In this document: positions 1 through 12,800 of the stretch, one piece after another | Position numbering within the stretch: the stretch's first letter is position 1 | Layout of the letters: the number at the start of each line of letters is the position of its first letter | NCBI GenBank assembly: GCA_947095535.1 | Contig: OX352773.1 | Location: 270,188,515-270,252,514, forward strand | Direction: 5' to 3' | From: Poecilobothrus nobilitatus | Lineage: Eukaryota > Arthropoda > Insecta > Diptera > Dolichopodidae | DNA: 64,000 nt | Notes under the pieces: model-generated | What the model saw: the letters and a program-made list of their open reading frames with translations, nothing else | Told to the model about the DNA's origin: nothing | Database searches by the model: none | Position numbers and translations under genes: made by a program

Positions 1-1120
1 TTTAAATAACAACGTATTTGGTGGTGGTTTTTTTTAACTGATAAAATGTCATATACTCTAACATAAAAATTATTCAAATTCCAAAATAAAATAAAATTTC
101 TTTCTTTATATCAAATATTTCCTTTAAGTTATTCTTTTAGCTTTAATATAATAAAAATTACCCTCTCTGACAATTTAATTATTTTGCAATACTTTCAACA
201 ATTGCACAGTGCAATGTAATATATAACTCTTCAAAAGTGAATTAAAACAAGAAATTTGTATTAAAATATTAACAAAAATTATGAAAATATGAATTTATGA
301 AACAGAATTTCCTTTAAAATATTTCAAGTGCAATCAACATTTATACCAGAATTTCCTTTTATTTTACATTTTATTTTATGTTCAAACGATCATATTTCAT
401 TTATATTTTTTTGAAGGATACTATCAACGATACTATTTTTCCGGTCAGAAGTATAAACAGATGCAACCAATGACAGATCAATTGAAAATAATTTTTTTTT
501 TCTTATAAATTATCAGATGCACATATTACATATTATCATGCAGACATATAATACATACAGGAAATGTACGTGTCATTAATTTTCTTTAAGAAGGAAAATT
601 TTTTATTTAAACTATTCCTTTATAGTGCAAATTAAAAATAAGTTTCATATATTTGTAGCCATCTGTTTGGACTATTTTCATTTGAACAAAATCAATTAAA
701 TTTCCATATATCTGTTAAGTTTTAACACAGACAATATGAATTATATTTGTCGTATCCATATAATTAGGATAAACACATAGTAACTGATAATACCCCAAAT
801 ATTGACTAAACAGTTAGATTTTAAGTTTTTTGGAAGAGTTTAAAAAGAAAATTTACAGAAAATATGAGTAGCACCAACTTTTCACAAATTACTATACTTA
901 TTACTTAGGGTTAAGGTTTTTGTACATCTTTTATATAGAATGCACACATTTTTTAGCTTAATTTATTTTTACAAAATGTACTTTGATACACAATAATTGT
1001 CTGTAACAAATCAAAAAACTCATACAATTTTCAATGTACAATTTGTATATCACCGACATACATATGTATACTCTCTAGAGTCTAGACAATATTGTATAAT
1101 TTATTTCTGTTTATTATAAA
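1..1120. other. AT-rich unique DNA, nothing recognised
   Basis: Low-complexity AT-rich sequence with short A and T runs. I see no open frame with protein-like composition, no RNA gene and no similarity to the repeat families found elsewhere in this window. Confidence 0.6.
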
Positions 1121-1218
1121 AATTATACCATACATATAATATAAATCATGTACATATTATGTATGTATGTATGTACACATAATATGTACACGATTTATAT
1201 TATATGTATGGTATGATT
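1121..1218. repeat. 98-bp near-perfect palindrome (MITE-like hairpin)
   Basis: Two arms of 42 bp (1121-1162 and 1177-1218) are inverted copies of each other. Over the inner 38 pairs I count one mismatch, and the outer 4 pairs add one G-T wobble. The 14-base loop consists of tatg repeats. The outer arm reads ataccatacatataatata on the left. This could be a tiny foldback element or a long cruciform formed from TATG/CATA microsatellite sequence. No target duplication is evident and no second copy was seen in the window. Confidence 0.75.
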
Positions 1219-1481
1219 AGTTCTACAAGTATATCATTCATATTCAAACTAAACTATATATGTATAGCCAATAGCATCAAGCATGTATTGTATAGAAACG
1301 TAAACAAAATAAAAATAAAAATACCTAGATATGGATACCTAACACTACATACTACATAGCTTTATTATTACAATATTGTATAGAGATTATCATTCATATA
1401 TTTGAATATGATTCATATTCAAACTGTAAATTGTATAGAAACATAAAATTCGGAAAAAAAAGGAAGAAAACAAAGGCTCAT
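1219..1481. other. AT-rich spacer before the satellite
   Basis: Unique AT-rich sequence. It contains a loose direct repeat: cattcatattcaaact near 1237 recurs as gattcatattcaaact near 1409, each followed by a tgtatagaaac-like motif. Nothing else is recognised. Confidence 0.4.
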
Positions 1482-1494
1482 ATATTTCGCCAAA

Positions 1495-2045
1495 AAAATA
1501 AATTTAATTTTGAAAATCTTTAAACTGAATTTCAAACCATTTAGAAGCGTATTTTCGGGTTTCTAGTCGAATTTTGAGGTTTTTGGGTTCGAATTTTTGA
1601 AAATCTTTAAACTCAATTTTAAACCATCTAGAAGCGTATTTTCGGGTTTCTAGTCGAATTATGGGGTCAAAATATTAAAATTTAATTTTTTAAAATCAAT
1701 TTTAAACCATCTAGAAGCGTATTCTCCGGTTTCTAGTCGAATTTTGGGATCAAAATATTAAAATTTAATTTTGAAAAGCTTTAAACTCAATTTTAAACCA
1801 TTTAGAACCGGATTTTCGGCTTTTTAGTCGAATTTTGTGGTCAAAATATTAAAATTAAAAAAAAAAATTTAATTTAGAAAATCTTTAAACTGAATTTCAA
1901 ACCATTTAGAAGCGTATTTTCGGGTTTCTAGTCGAATTTGGGGTCACAATATTAGAATTTATAAAAATATAATTTAATTTTGAAAATCTTTAAACTCAAT
2001 TTGAAACCATTTACAAACGTATTTTCAGGTTTCTAATCAAATTTT
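1495..2045. repeat. Left-edge satellite units, short and divergent (about 83-115 bp)
   Basis: The 'agaagcg' mark recurs at about 1541, 1628, 1711, 1802, 1906 and 2021, giving spacings of 87, 83, 91, 104 and 115 bp. These units contain the core only, without the spacer block of the 149- and 227-bp forms. Core-only 87-bp insertions of the same type, with 'tttttgggttcgaattttt', reappear inside the array near 8770, 9765, 10080, 10880 and 11075. They may be the ancestral unit or decayed deletion products. Confidence 0.8.
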
Positions 2046-2059
2046 GGGTCCAAAATATT

Positions 2060-3760
2060 TTTTCACAAAAATTCAATGTTTTTTGATATTACGACGAAGT
2101 TTTTAATAAAATAAATAAAATTTAATTTTGAAAATCTTTAAACTTAATTTTAAACCATTTAGAAGCGTCTTTTCGGGTTTCTAATTGAATTTTGGGGTCA
2201 AAATATTTTTTTCACCAAAATTCAATATTTCTATCAAAAATATTAATTTTTAGTAACTATTTGATTTACTTACTGAAAATAAAACTTTTAGGTACAAAAG
2301 GCATCTTTTAACATATTACGACTTAGTTTTTAATAAAAATAAAATAAAATTTAATTTTGAAAATCTTTAAACTCATTTTTCCACCATTTAGAAGCGTATT
2401 TTCGGGATCTTAATCGAATTTTGAGGTCAAAATATTTTTTTCACCAAAATTCAATATTTCTATCAAAAATATTAATTTTTAGTAACTATTTGATTTACTT
2501 ACTGAAAATAAAACTTTTAGGTACATAAAGCATCTTTTTACATATTACGACGTAGTTTTTAATAAAAAAAATAAAATTTAATTTTGAAAATCTTTAAACT
2601 CATTTTTCCACCATTTACAAACGTATTTTCAGGTTTCTAATTGAATTTTGGGGTCAAAATATTTTTTTCACCAAAATTCAATATTTCTATCAAAAATATT
2701 AATTTTTAGTAACTATTTGATTTACTTACTGAAAATAAAACTTTTAGGTACATAAAGCATCTTTTTACATATTACGACGTAGTTTTTAATAAAAAAAATA
2801 AAATTTAATTTTGAAAATCTTTAAACTCATTTTTCCACCATTTACAAACGTATTTTCAGGTTTCTAATTGAATTTTGGGGTCAAAATATTTTTTTCACCA
2901 AAATTCAATATTTCTATCAAAAATATTAATTTTTAGTAACTATTTGATTTACTTATTGAAAATAAAACTTTTAGGTACATAAAGCATCTTTTTACATATT
3001 ACGACGTAGTTTTTAATAAAAAAAATAAAATTTAATTTTGAAAATCTTTAAACTCATTTTTCCACCATTTACAAACGTATTTTCAGGTTTCTAATCAAAT
3101 TTTGGGTCCAAAATATTTTTTTCACAAAAATTCAATGTTTTTTGATATTACGACGAAGTTTTTAATAAAATAAATAAAATTTAATTTTGAATATCTTTAA
3201 ACTTAATTTTAAACCATTTAGAAGCGTCTTTTCGGGTTTCTAATTGAATTTTGGGGTCAAAATATTTTTTTCACCAAAATTCAATATTTCTATCAAAAAT
3301 ATTAATTTGTAGTAACTATTTGATTTACTTACTGAAAATAAAACTTTTAGGTACATAAAGCATCTTTTTACATATTACGACGTAGTTTTAATAAAAAAAA
3401 TAAAATTTAATTTTGAAAATCTTTAAACTCATTTTTCCACCATTTACAAACGTATTTTCAGGTTTCTAATCAAATTTTGGGTCCAAAATATTTTTTTCAC
3501 AAAAATTCAATGTTTTTTGATATTACGACGAAGTTTTTAATAAAATAAATAAAATTTAATTTTGAATATCTTTAAACTTAATTTTAAACCATTTAGAAGC
3601 GTCTTTTCGGGTTTCTAATTGAATTTTGGGGTCAAAATATTTTTTTCACCAAAATTCAATATTTCTATCAAAAATATTAATTTTTAGTAACTATTTGATT
3701 TACTTACTGAAAATAAAACTTTTAGGTACAAAAGGCATCTTTTAACATATTACGACTTTG
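2060..3760. repeat. Satellite sub-block alternating 149-bp and 227-bp units
   Basis: Units of 227 bp (the 'ggtac' mark at 2291, 2520, 2747 and 2974) are interspersed with 149-bp units whose mark is 'tttgatattacgacgaag'. That mark occurs at about 3141 and 3516, which is 375 bp (149 + 226), so a two-unit higher-order repeat is present here. A third 149-type copy lies near 2078. Confidence 0.8.
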
Positions 3761-5600
3761 TTTTTAATAAAAAAAATAAAATTTAATTTTGAAAATCTTT
3801 AAACTCATTTTTCCACCATTTAGAAGCGTATTTTCGAGCTCTTAATCGAATTTTGGGGTCAAAATATTTTTTTCACCAAAATTAAATATTTCTATCAAAA
3901 ATATTAATTTTTAGTAACTATTTGATTTACTTACTGAAAATAAAACTTTTAGGTACAAAAGGCATCTTTTAACATATTACGACTTTGTTTTTAATAAAAA
4001 AAATAAAATTTAATTTTGAAAATCTTTAAACTCATTTTTCCACCATTTAGAAGCGTATTTTCGAGCTCTTAATCGAATTTTGGGGTAAAATATTTTTTTC
4101 ACCAAAATTAAATATTTCTATCAAAAATATTAATTTTTAGTAACTATTTGATTTACTTACTGAAAATAAAACTTTTAGGTACAAAAGGCATCTTTTAACA
4201 TATTACGACTTTGTTTTTAATAAAAAAAATAAAATTTAATTTTGAAAATCTTTAAACTCATTTTTCCACCATTTAGAAGCGTATTTTCGAGCTCTTAATC
4301 GAATTTTGGGGTCAAAATATTTTTTTCACCAAAATTAAATATTTCTATCAAAAATATTAATTTTTAGTAACTATTTGATTTACTTACTGAACATAAAACT
4401 TTTAGGTACAAAAGGCATCTTTTAACATATTACGACTTTGTTTTTAATAAAAAAAATAAAATTTAATTTTGAAAATCTTTAAACTCATTTTTCCACCATT
4501 TAGAAGCGTATTTTCGAGCTCTTAATCGAATTTTGGGGTCAAAATATTTTTTTCACCAAAATTAAATATTTCTATCAAAAATATTAATTTTTAGTAACTA
4601 TTTGATTTACTTACTGAAAATAAAACTTTTAGGTACAAAAGGCATCTTTTAACATATTACGACTTTGTTTTTAATAAAAAAAATAAAATTTAATTTTGAA
4701 AATCTTTAAACTCATTTTTCCACCATTTAGAAGCGTATTTTCGAGCTCTTAATCGAATTTTGGGGTCAAAATATTTTTTTCACCAAAATTAAATATTTCT
4801 ATCAAAAATATTAATTTTTAGTAACTATTTGATTTACTTACTGAAAATAAAACTTTTAGGTACAAAAGGCATCTTTTAACATATTACGACTTTGTTTTTA
4901 ATAAAAAAAATAAAATTTAATTTTGAAAATCTTTAAACTCATTTTTCCACCATTTAGAAGCGTATTTTCGAGCTCTTAATCGAATTTTGGGGTCAAAATA
5001 TTTTTTTCACCAAAATTAAATATTTCTATCAAAAATATTAATTTTTAGTAACTATTTGATTTACTTACTGAACATAAAACTTTTAGGTACAAAAGGCATC
5101 TTTTAACATATTACGACTTAGTTTTTAATAAAAAAAATAAAATTTAATTTTGAAAATCTTTAAACTTAATTTTAAACCATTTAGAAGCGTCTTTTCGGGT
5201 TTCTAATTGAATTTTGGGGTCAAAATATTTTTTTCACCAAAATTCAATATTTCTATCAAAAATATTAATTTTTAGTAACTATTTGATTTACTTACTGAAA
5301 ATAAAACTTTTAGGTACAAAAGGCATCTTTTAACATATTACGACTTTGTTTTTAATAAAAAAAATAAAATTTAATTTTGAAAATCTTTAAACTCATTTTT
5401 CCACCATTTAGAAGCGTATTTTCGAGCTCTTAATCGAATTTTGGGGTCAAAATATTTTTTTCACCAAAATTAAATATTTCTATCAAAAATATTAATTTTT
5501 AGTAACTATTTGATTTACTTACTGAACATAAAACTTTTAGGTACAAAAGGCATCTTTTAACATATTACGACTTAGTTTTTAATAAAAAAAATAAAATTTA
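3760..5600. repeat. Homogenised block of 227-bp satellite units
   Basis: About eight consecutive 227-bp units are almost identical. Most carry 'ttttcgagctcttaatcg', with GAGCTC at about 3836, 4063, 4289, 4516, 4743, 4970 and 5424. Differences are single bases: one unit has lost the c of 'ggggtc' near 4086, and a few read 'gaacataaaac' for 'gaaaataaaac'. One unit near 5180 is of a different variant. This is the most recently amplified part of the array. Confidence 0.85.
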
Positions 5601-8504
5601 ATTTTGAAAATCTTTAAACTCATTTTTCCACCATTTACAAACGTATTTTCAGGTTTCTAATCAAATTTTGGGTCCAAAATATTTTTTTCACAAAAAATCA
5701 ATGTTTTTTGATATTACGACGTAGTTTTTAATAAAAAAAATAAAATTTAATTTTGAAAATCTTTAAACTTAATTTTAATTCATTTAGAAGCGTATTTTCG
5801 GGTTTCTAATCGAATTTTGGGGTCAAAATATTTTTATCGCCAAAATTCAATATTTCTATCAAAAATATTAATTTTTAGTAACTATTTGATTTACTTACTG
5901 AAAATAAAACTTTTAGGTACATAAAGCATCTTTTTACATATAACGACGCATTTTTTAATAAAATAAATAAAATTTTATTTTGAAAATCTTTAAACTCAAT
6001 TTTCCACCATTTAGAACCATATTTTCGGGTTTCTAATCGAATTTTGGGGTCAAAATATTTTTTTCACCAAAATTCAATATTTCTATCAAAAATATTAATT
6101 TTTAGTAACTATTTGATTTACTTACTGAAAATAAAACTTTTAGGTACAAAAAGCATCTTTTTACATATAAAGACACATTTTTTAATAAAATAAATAAAAT
6201 TTTATTTTGAAAATCATTAAATTCAATTTTCCACCATTTAGAAGCATATTTCCGGGTTTCTAATCGAATTTTGGGGTCAAAATATTTTTTTCACCAAAAT
6301 TCAATATTTCTATCAAAAATATTAATTTTTAGTAACTATTTGATTTACTTACTGAAAATAAAACTTTTAGGTACATAAAGTATCTTTTTACATATTACGA
6401 CGTAGTTTTTAATAAAAAAAATAAAATTTAATTTTGAAAATCTTTAAACTGAATTTTCCATCATTTAGAAGCGTATTTTCGGGCTCTTAATCGAATTTTG
6501 AGGTCAAAATATTTTTTTCACCAAAATTAAATATTTCTATCAAAAATATTAATTTTTAGTAACTATTTGATTTACTTACTGAAAATAAAACTTTTAGGTA
6601 CAAAAAGCATCTTTTTACATATAACGACGCATTTTTTAATAAAATAAATAAAATTTTATTTTGAAATTCATTAAATTCAATTTTCCACCATTTAGAAGCA
6701 TATTTCCGGGTTTCTAATCGAATTTGGGGTCAAAATATTTTTTTCACCAAAATTCAATATTTCTATCAAAAATATTAATTTTTAGTAACTATTTGATTTA
6801 CTTACTGAAAATAAAACTTTTAGGTACAAAAAGCATCTTTTTACATATAACGACGCATTTTTTAATAAAATAAATAAAATTTTATTTTGAAATTCATTAA
6901 ATTCAATTTTCCACCATTTAGAAGCATATTTCCGGGTTTCTAATCGAATTTTGGGGTCAAAATATTTTTTTCACCAAAATTCAATATTTCTATCAAAAAT
7001 ATTAATTTTTAGTAACTATTTGATTTACTTACTGAAAATAAAACTTTTGGGTACAAAAAGCATCTTTTTACATATTACGACGTAGATTTTAATAAAAAAA
7101 ATAAAATTTAATTTTGAAAATCTTTAAACTTAATTTTAAACCATTTAGAAGCGTCTTTTCGGGTTTCTAATTGAATTTTGGGGTCAAAATATTTTTTTCA
7201 CCAAAATTCAATATTTCTATCAAAAATATTAATTTTTAGTAACTATTTGATTTACTTACTGAAAATAAAACTTTTGGGTACAAAAAGCATCTTTTTACAT
7301 ATTACGACGTAGATTTTAATAAAAAAAATAAAATTTAATTTTGAAAATCTTTAAACTTAATTTTAAACCATTTAGAAGCGTCTTTTCGGGTTTCTAATTG
7401 AATTTTGGGGTCAAAATATTTTTTTCACCAAAATTCAATATTTCTATCAAAAATATTAATTTTTAGTAACTATTTGATTTACTTACTGAAAATAAAACTT
7501 TTAGGTACAAAAAGCATCTTTTTACATATTACGACGTAGATTTTAATAAAAAAAATAAAATTTAATTTTGAAAATCTTTAAACTTAATTTTAAACCATTT
7601 AGAAGCGTATTTTCTGGTTTCTAATCGAATTTTGAGGTCAAAATATTTTTTTCACCAAAATTCAATATTTCTATCAAAAATTTTAATTTTTAGTAACTAT
7701 TTGATTTACTTACTGAAAATAAAACTTTTAGGTACATTAAGCATCTTTTTACATATTACGACGTAGTTTTTAATAAAAAAAATAAAATTTAATTTTGAGA
7801 ATCTTTAAACTCAATTTTCCACCATTTAGAAGCGTATTTTCGGGCTCTTAATCGAATTTTGAGGTCAAAATATTTTTTTCACCAAAATTAAATATTTCTA
7901 TCAAAAATATTAATTTTTAGTAACTATTTGATTTACTTACTGAAAATAAAACTTTTAGGTACATTAAGCATCTTTTTACATATTGCGACGTAGTTTTTAA
8001 TAAAAAAAATAAAATTTAATTTTGAAAATCTTTAAACTCAATTTTCCACCATTTAGAAGCGTATTTTCGGGCTCTTAATCGAATTTTGAGGTCAAAATAT
8101 TTTTTTCACCAAAATTAAATATTTCTATCAAAAATATTAATTTTTAGTAACTATTTGATTTACTTACTGAAAATAAAACTTTTAGGTACAAAAAGCATCT
8201 TTTTACATATTACGACGTAGATTTTAATAAAAAAAATAAAATTTAATTTTGAAAAACTTTAAACTCAATGTTAAACCATTTAGAAGCGTATTTTCTGGTT
8301 TCTAATCGAATTTTGGGGTCAAAATATTTTTTTCACCAAAATTAAATATTTCTATCAAAAATATTAATTTTTAGTAACTATTTGATTTACTTACTGAAAA
8401 TAAAACTTTTAGGTACATAAAGCATCTTTTTACATATTACGACGTAGATTTTAATAAAAAAAATAAAATTTAATTTTGAAAATCTTTAAACTTAATTTTA
8501 AATC

Positions 8505-9900
8505 ATTTAGAAGCGTATTTTCGGGTTTCTAATCGAATTTTGGGGTCAAAATATTTTTTTCGTCTAAATTGAATATTTCTATCAAAAATATTAATTTTTA
8601 GTAACTATTTGATTTACTTACTGAAAATAAAACTTTTAGGTACATAAAGCATCTTTTTACATATTACGACGTAGAATTTAATAAAAAAAATAAAATTTAA
8701 TTTTGAAAATCTTTAAACTTAATTTTCCATCATTTAGAAGCGTTTTTTTGGGTTTCTAATCGAATTTTGGGATTTTTGGGTTCGAATTTTTGAAAATCTT
8801 TAAACTTAATTTTAAATCATTTAGAAGCATATTTTCGGGTTCCTATCGAATTTTGGGGTCAAAATATTTTTTTCGTCTAAATTGAATATTTCTATCAAAA
8901 ATATTAATTTTTAGTAACTATTTGATTTACTGACTGAAAATAAAACTTTTAGGTACATATAGCATCTTTATACATATTACGACGTAGATTTTAATAAAAA
9001 AAATAAAATTTAATTTTGAAAATCTTTAAACTTAATTTTAAACCATTTAGAAGCGTATTTTCGAGCTCTTAATCGAATTTTGGGGTCAAAATATTTTTTT
9101 CACCAAAATTAAATATTTCTATCAAAAATATTAATTTTTAGTAACTATTTGATTTACTTACTGAAAATAAAACTTTTAGGTACATAAAGCATCTTTTTAC
9201 ATATTACGACGTAGATTTTAATAAAAAAAATAAAATTTAATTTTGAAAATCTTTAAACTTAATTTTAAACCATTTAGAAGCGTATTTTCGAGCTCTTAAT
9301 CGAATTTTGGGGTCAAAATATTTTTTTCACCAAAATTAAATATTTCTATCAAAAATATTAATTTTTAGTAACTATTTGATTTACTTACTGAAAATAAAAC
9401 TTTTAGGTACATAAAGCATCTTTTTACATATTACGACGTAGATTTTAATAAAAAAAATAAAATTTAATTTTGAAAATCTTTAAACTTAATTTTAAATCAT
9501 TTAGAAGCGTATTTTCGGGTTTCTAATCGAATTTTGGGGTCAAAATATTTTTTTCGTCTAAATTGAATATTTCTATCAAAAATATTAATTTTTAGTAACT
9601 ATTTGATTTACTGACTGAAAATAAAACTTTTAGGTACATATAGCATCTTTATACATATTACGACGTAGAATTTAATAAAAAAAATAAAATTTAATTTTGA
9701 AAATCTTTCAACTTAATTTTCCATCATTTAGAAGCGTTTTTTCGGGTTTCTAATCGAATTTTGGGATTTTTGGGTTCGAATTTTTGAAAATCTTTAAACT
9801 TAATTTTAAATCATTTAGAAGCATATTTTCGGGTTCCTATCGAATTTTGGGGTCAAAATATTTTTTTCGTCTAAATTGAATATTTCTATCAAAAATATTA
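8505..9900. repeat. 994-bp higher-order satellite repeat, two copies
   Basis: The variant 'cgtctaaattgaatattt' occurs at 8561, 8874, 9555 and 9868. The 8561-to-9555 and 8874-to-9868 distances are both 994 bp, equal to four 227-bp units plus one core-only unit of about 86 bp. The embedded core-only unit with 'tttttgggttcgaattttt' is repeated with the same offset, which supports duplication of the whole 994-bp block. Confidence 0.8.
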
Positions 9901-11212
9901 ATTTTTAGTAACTACTTGATTTACTGACTGAAAATAAAACTTTTAGGTACATATAGCATCTTTATACATATTACGACGTAGATTTTAATAAAAAAAATAA
10001 AATTTAATTTTGAAAATCTTTAAACTTAATTTTCCATCATTTAGAACCGTATTTTCGGGTTTCTAATCGAATTTTGGGGTTTTTGGGTTCGAATTTTTGA
10101 AAATCTTTAAACTCAATATTCCATCATTTAGAAGCGTATTTTCGGGTTTCTAATCAAATTTTGGGGTCAAAATATTTTTTTCGTCGAAATTCAATTGTTT
10201 CTGTTATTACGACGTAGCTTTTAATAAAAAAAATAAAATTTAATTTTGTAAATATTTAAACTCAATTTTAAGCCATTTAGAAGCGTATTTTGGGGTTTGT
10301 AATAGAATTTTGGGGTCAAAATATTTTTTTCACCAAAATTGAATATTTCTATCAAAAATATTAATTTTTAGTAACTATTTGATTTACTTACTGAAAATAA
10401 AACTTTAGGTACAAAAAGCATCTTTTTACATATTACTATGTAGCTTTTAATAAAATAAAGAAAATTTAATTTTGAAAATCTTTAAACTCAATTTTAACCC
10501 TATTAGAAGCGTATTTTCGGGTTTGTAATCGAATTTTGGGGTCAAAATATTTTTTTCGTCGAAATTCAATTGTTTTTGTTATTACGACGTAGTTTTTCAT
10601 AAAATAAATAAAATTTATTTTTGAAAATCTTTAAACTCAATTTTAAACCATTTAGAAGCGTATTTTCGGGTTTCGAATCGAATTTTGGGGTCAAAATATT
10701 TTTTTCGTGTAAATTAAACTATTTGATTTACTGACTGAAAATAAAACTTTTAGGTACATATAGCATCTTTATACATATTACGACGTAGATTTTATTAAAA
10801 AAAATAAAATTTAATTTTGAAAATCTTTAAACTCAATTTTCCATCATTTAGAACCGTATTTTCGGGTTTCTAATCGAATTTTGGGGTTTTTGGGTTCGAA
10901 TTTTTGAATTTCTAATCGAATTTTGGGGTCAAAATATTTTTTTCGTCGAAATTCAATTGTTTTTGTTATTACGACGTAGTTTTTAATAAAATAAATAAAA
11001 TTTAATTTTGAGAATCTTTAAACTCAATTTTCCACCATTTAGAAGCGTATTTTCGGGTTTCTAATCGAATTTTGGGGTTTTTGGGTTCGAATTTTTGAAA
11101 ATCTTTAAACTCAATTTTCCATCATTTAGAAGCGTATTTTCGGTTGTACAAAATTCAATTGTTTTTGTTATTACGACGTAGTTTTTCATAAAATAAATAA
11201 AATTTATTTTTG

Positions 11213-12800
11213 AAAATATTTAAACTCAAGTTTAAACCATTTAGAAGCGTATTTTCGGGTTTCTAATCGAATTTTGGGATCAAAATATTTTTTTCGTCGA
11301 AATTCAATTGTTTTTGTTATTACGACGTAGTTTTTAATAAAATAAATAAAATTTAATTTTGAGAATCTTTAAACTCAATTTTCCACCATTTAGAAGCGTA
11401 TTTTCGGGTTTCTAATCGAATTTTGGGGTCAAAATATTTTTTTTCACCAAATTTCAATATTTCTATCAAAAATATTAATTTTTAGTAACTATTTTACTGA
11501 AAATAAAACTTTTAGGTACAAAAGGCATCTTTTTACATATTACGACATATTTTTTAATAAAAAAAATAAAATTTAATTTTGAAAATCTCTAAACTCAATT
11601 TTAAACCATTTAGAAGCGTATTTTCGGGTTTCTAATCGAATTTTGGGGTCAAAATATTTTTTTCGTCGAAATTCAATTGTTTTTGTTATTACGACGTAGT
11701 TTTTCATAAAATAAATAAAATTTATTTTTGAAAATATTTAAACTCAAGTTTAAACCATTTAGAAGCGTATTTTCGGGTTTCTAATCGAATTTTGGGGTCA
11801 AAATATTTTTTTCGTCGAAATTCAATTGTTTTTGTTATTACGACGTAGTTTTTAATAAAATAAATAAAATTTAATTTTGAGAATCTTTAAACTCAATTTT
11901 CCACCATTTAGAAGCGTATTTTCGGGTTTCTAATCGAATTTTGGGGTCAAAATATTTTTTTTCACCAAATTTCAATATTTCTATCAATAATATTAATTTT
12001 TAGTATCTATTTGATTTACTTACTGAAAATAAAACTTTTAGGTACATAAAGCATCTTTTTACATATTACGACGTAGATTTTAATAAAAAAAAAAAAAATT
12101 TAATTTTGAAAATCTTTAAATTCAATTTTCCACCATTTAGAAGCGTATTTTCGGGTTTCTAATCGAATTTTGGAGTCAAAATATTTTTTTCGTCGAAATT
12201 CAATTGTTTTTGTTATTACGACGTAGTTTTTCATAAAATAAATAAAATTTATTTTTGAAAATATTTAAACTCAAGTTTAAACCATTTAGAAGCGTATTTT
12301 CGGGTTTCTAATCGAATTTTGGGGTCAAAATATTTTTTTCGTCGAAATTCAATTGTTTTTGTTATTACGACGTAGTTTTTAATAAAATAAATAAAATTTA
12401 ATTTTGAGAATCTTTAAACTCAATTTTCCACCATTTAGAAGCGTATTTTCGGGTTTCTAATCGAATTTTGGGGTCAAAATATTTTTTTTCACCAAATTTC
12501 AATATTTCTATCAAAAATATTAATTTTTAGTAACTATTTTACTGAAAATAAAACTTTTAGGTACAAAAGGCATCTTTTTACATATTACGACATATTTTTT
12601 AATAAAAAAAATAAAATTTAATTTTGAAAATCTTTAAACTCAATTTTAAACCATTTAGAAGCGTATTTTCGGGTTTCTAATCGAATTTTGGGGTCAAAAT
12701 ATTTTTTTCGTCGAAATTCAATTGTTTTTGTTATTACGACGTAGTTTTTCATAAAATAAATAAAATTTATTTTTGAAAATATTTAAACTCAAGTTTAAAC
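11213..12800. repeat. 518-527-bp higher-order satellite repeat, about three copies
   Basis: The variant 'actcaagtttaaaccattt' occurs at 11224, 11742, 12269 and 12787, spaced 518, 527 and 518 bp. Each block is one long unit (about 220 bp) followed by two 149-bp units. The long units of alternate blocks share a small deletion giving 'aactattttactgaaaat' at about 11488 and 12533, while the middle block keeps the full 'tatttgatttactt' version, so the real period may be a pair of blocks (1045 bp). Confidence 0.8.
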
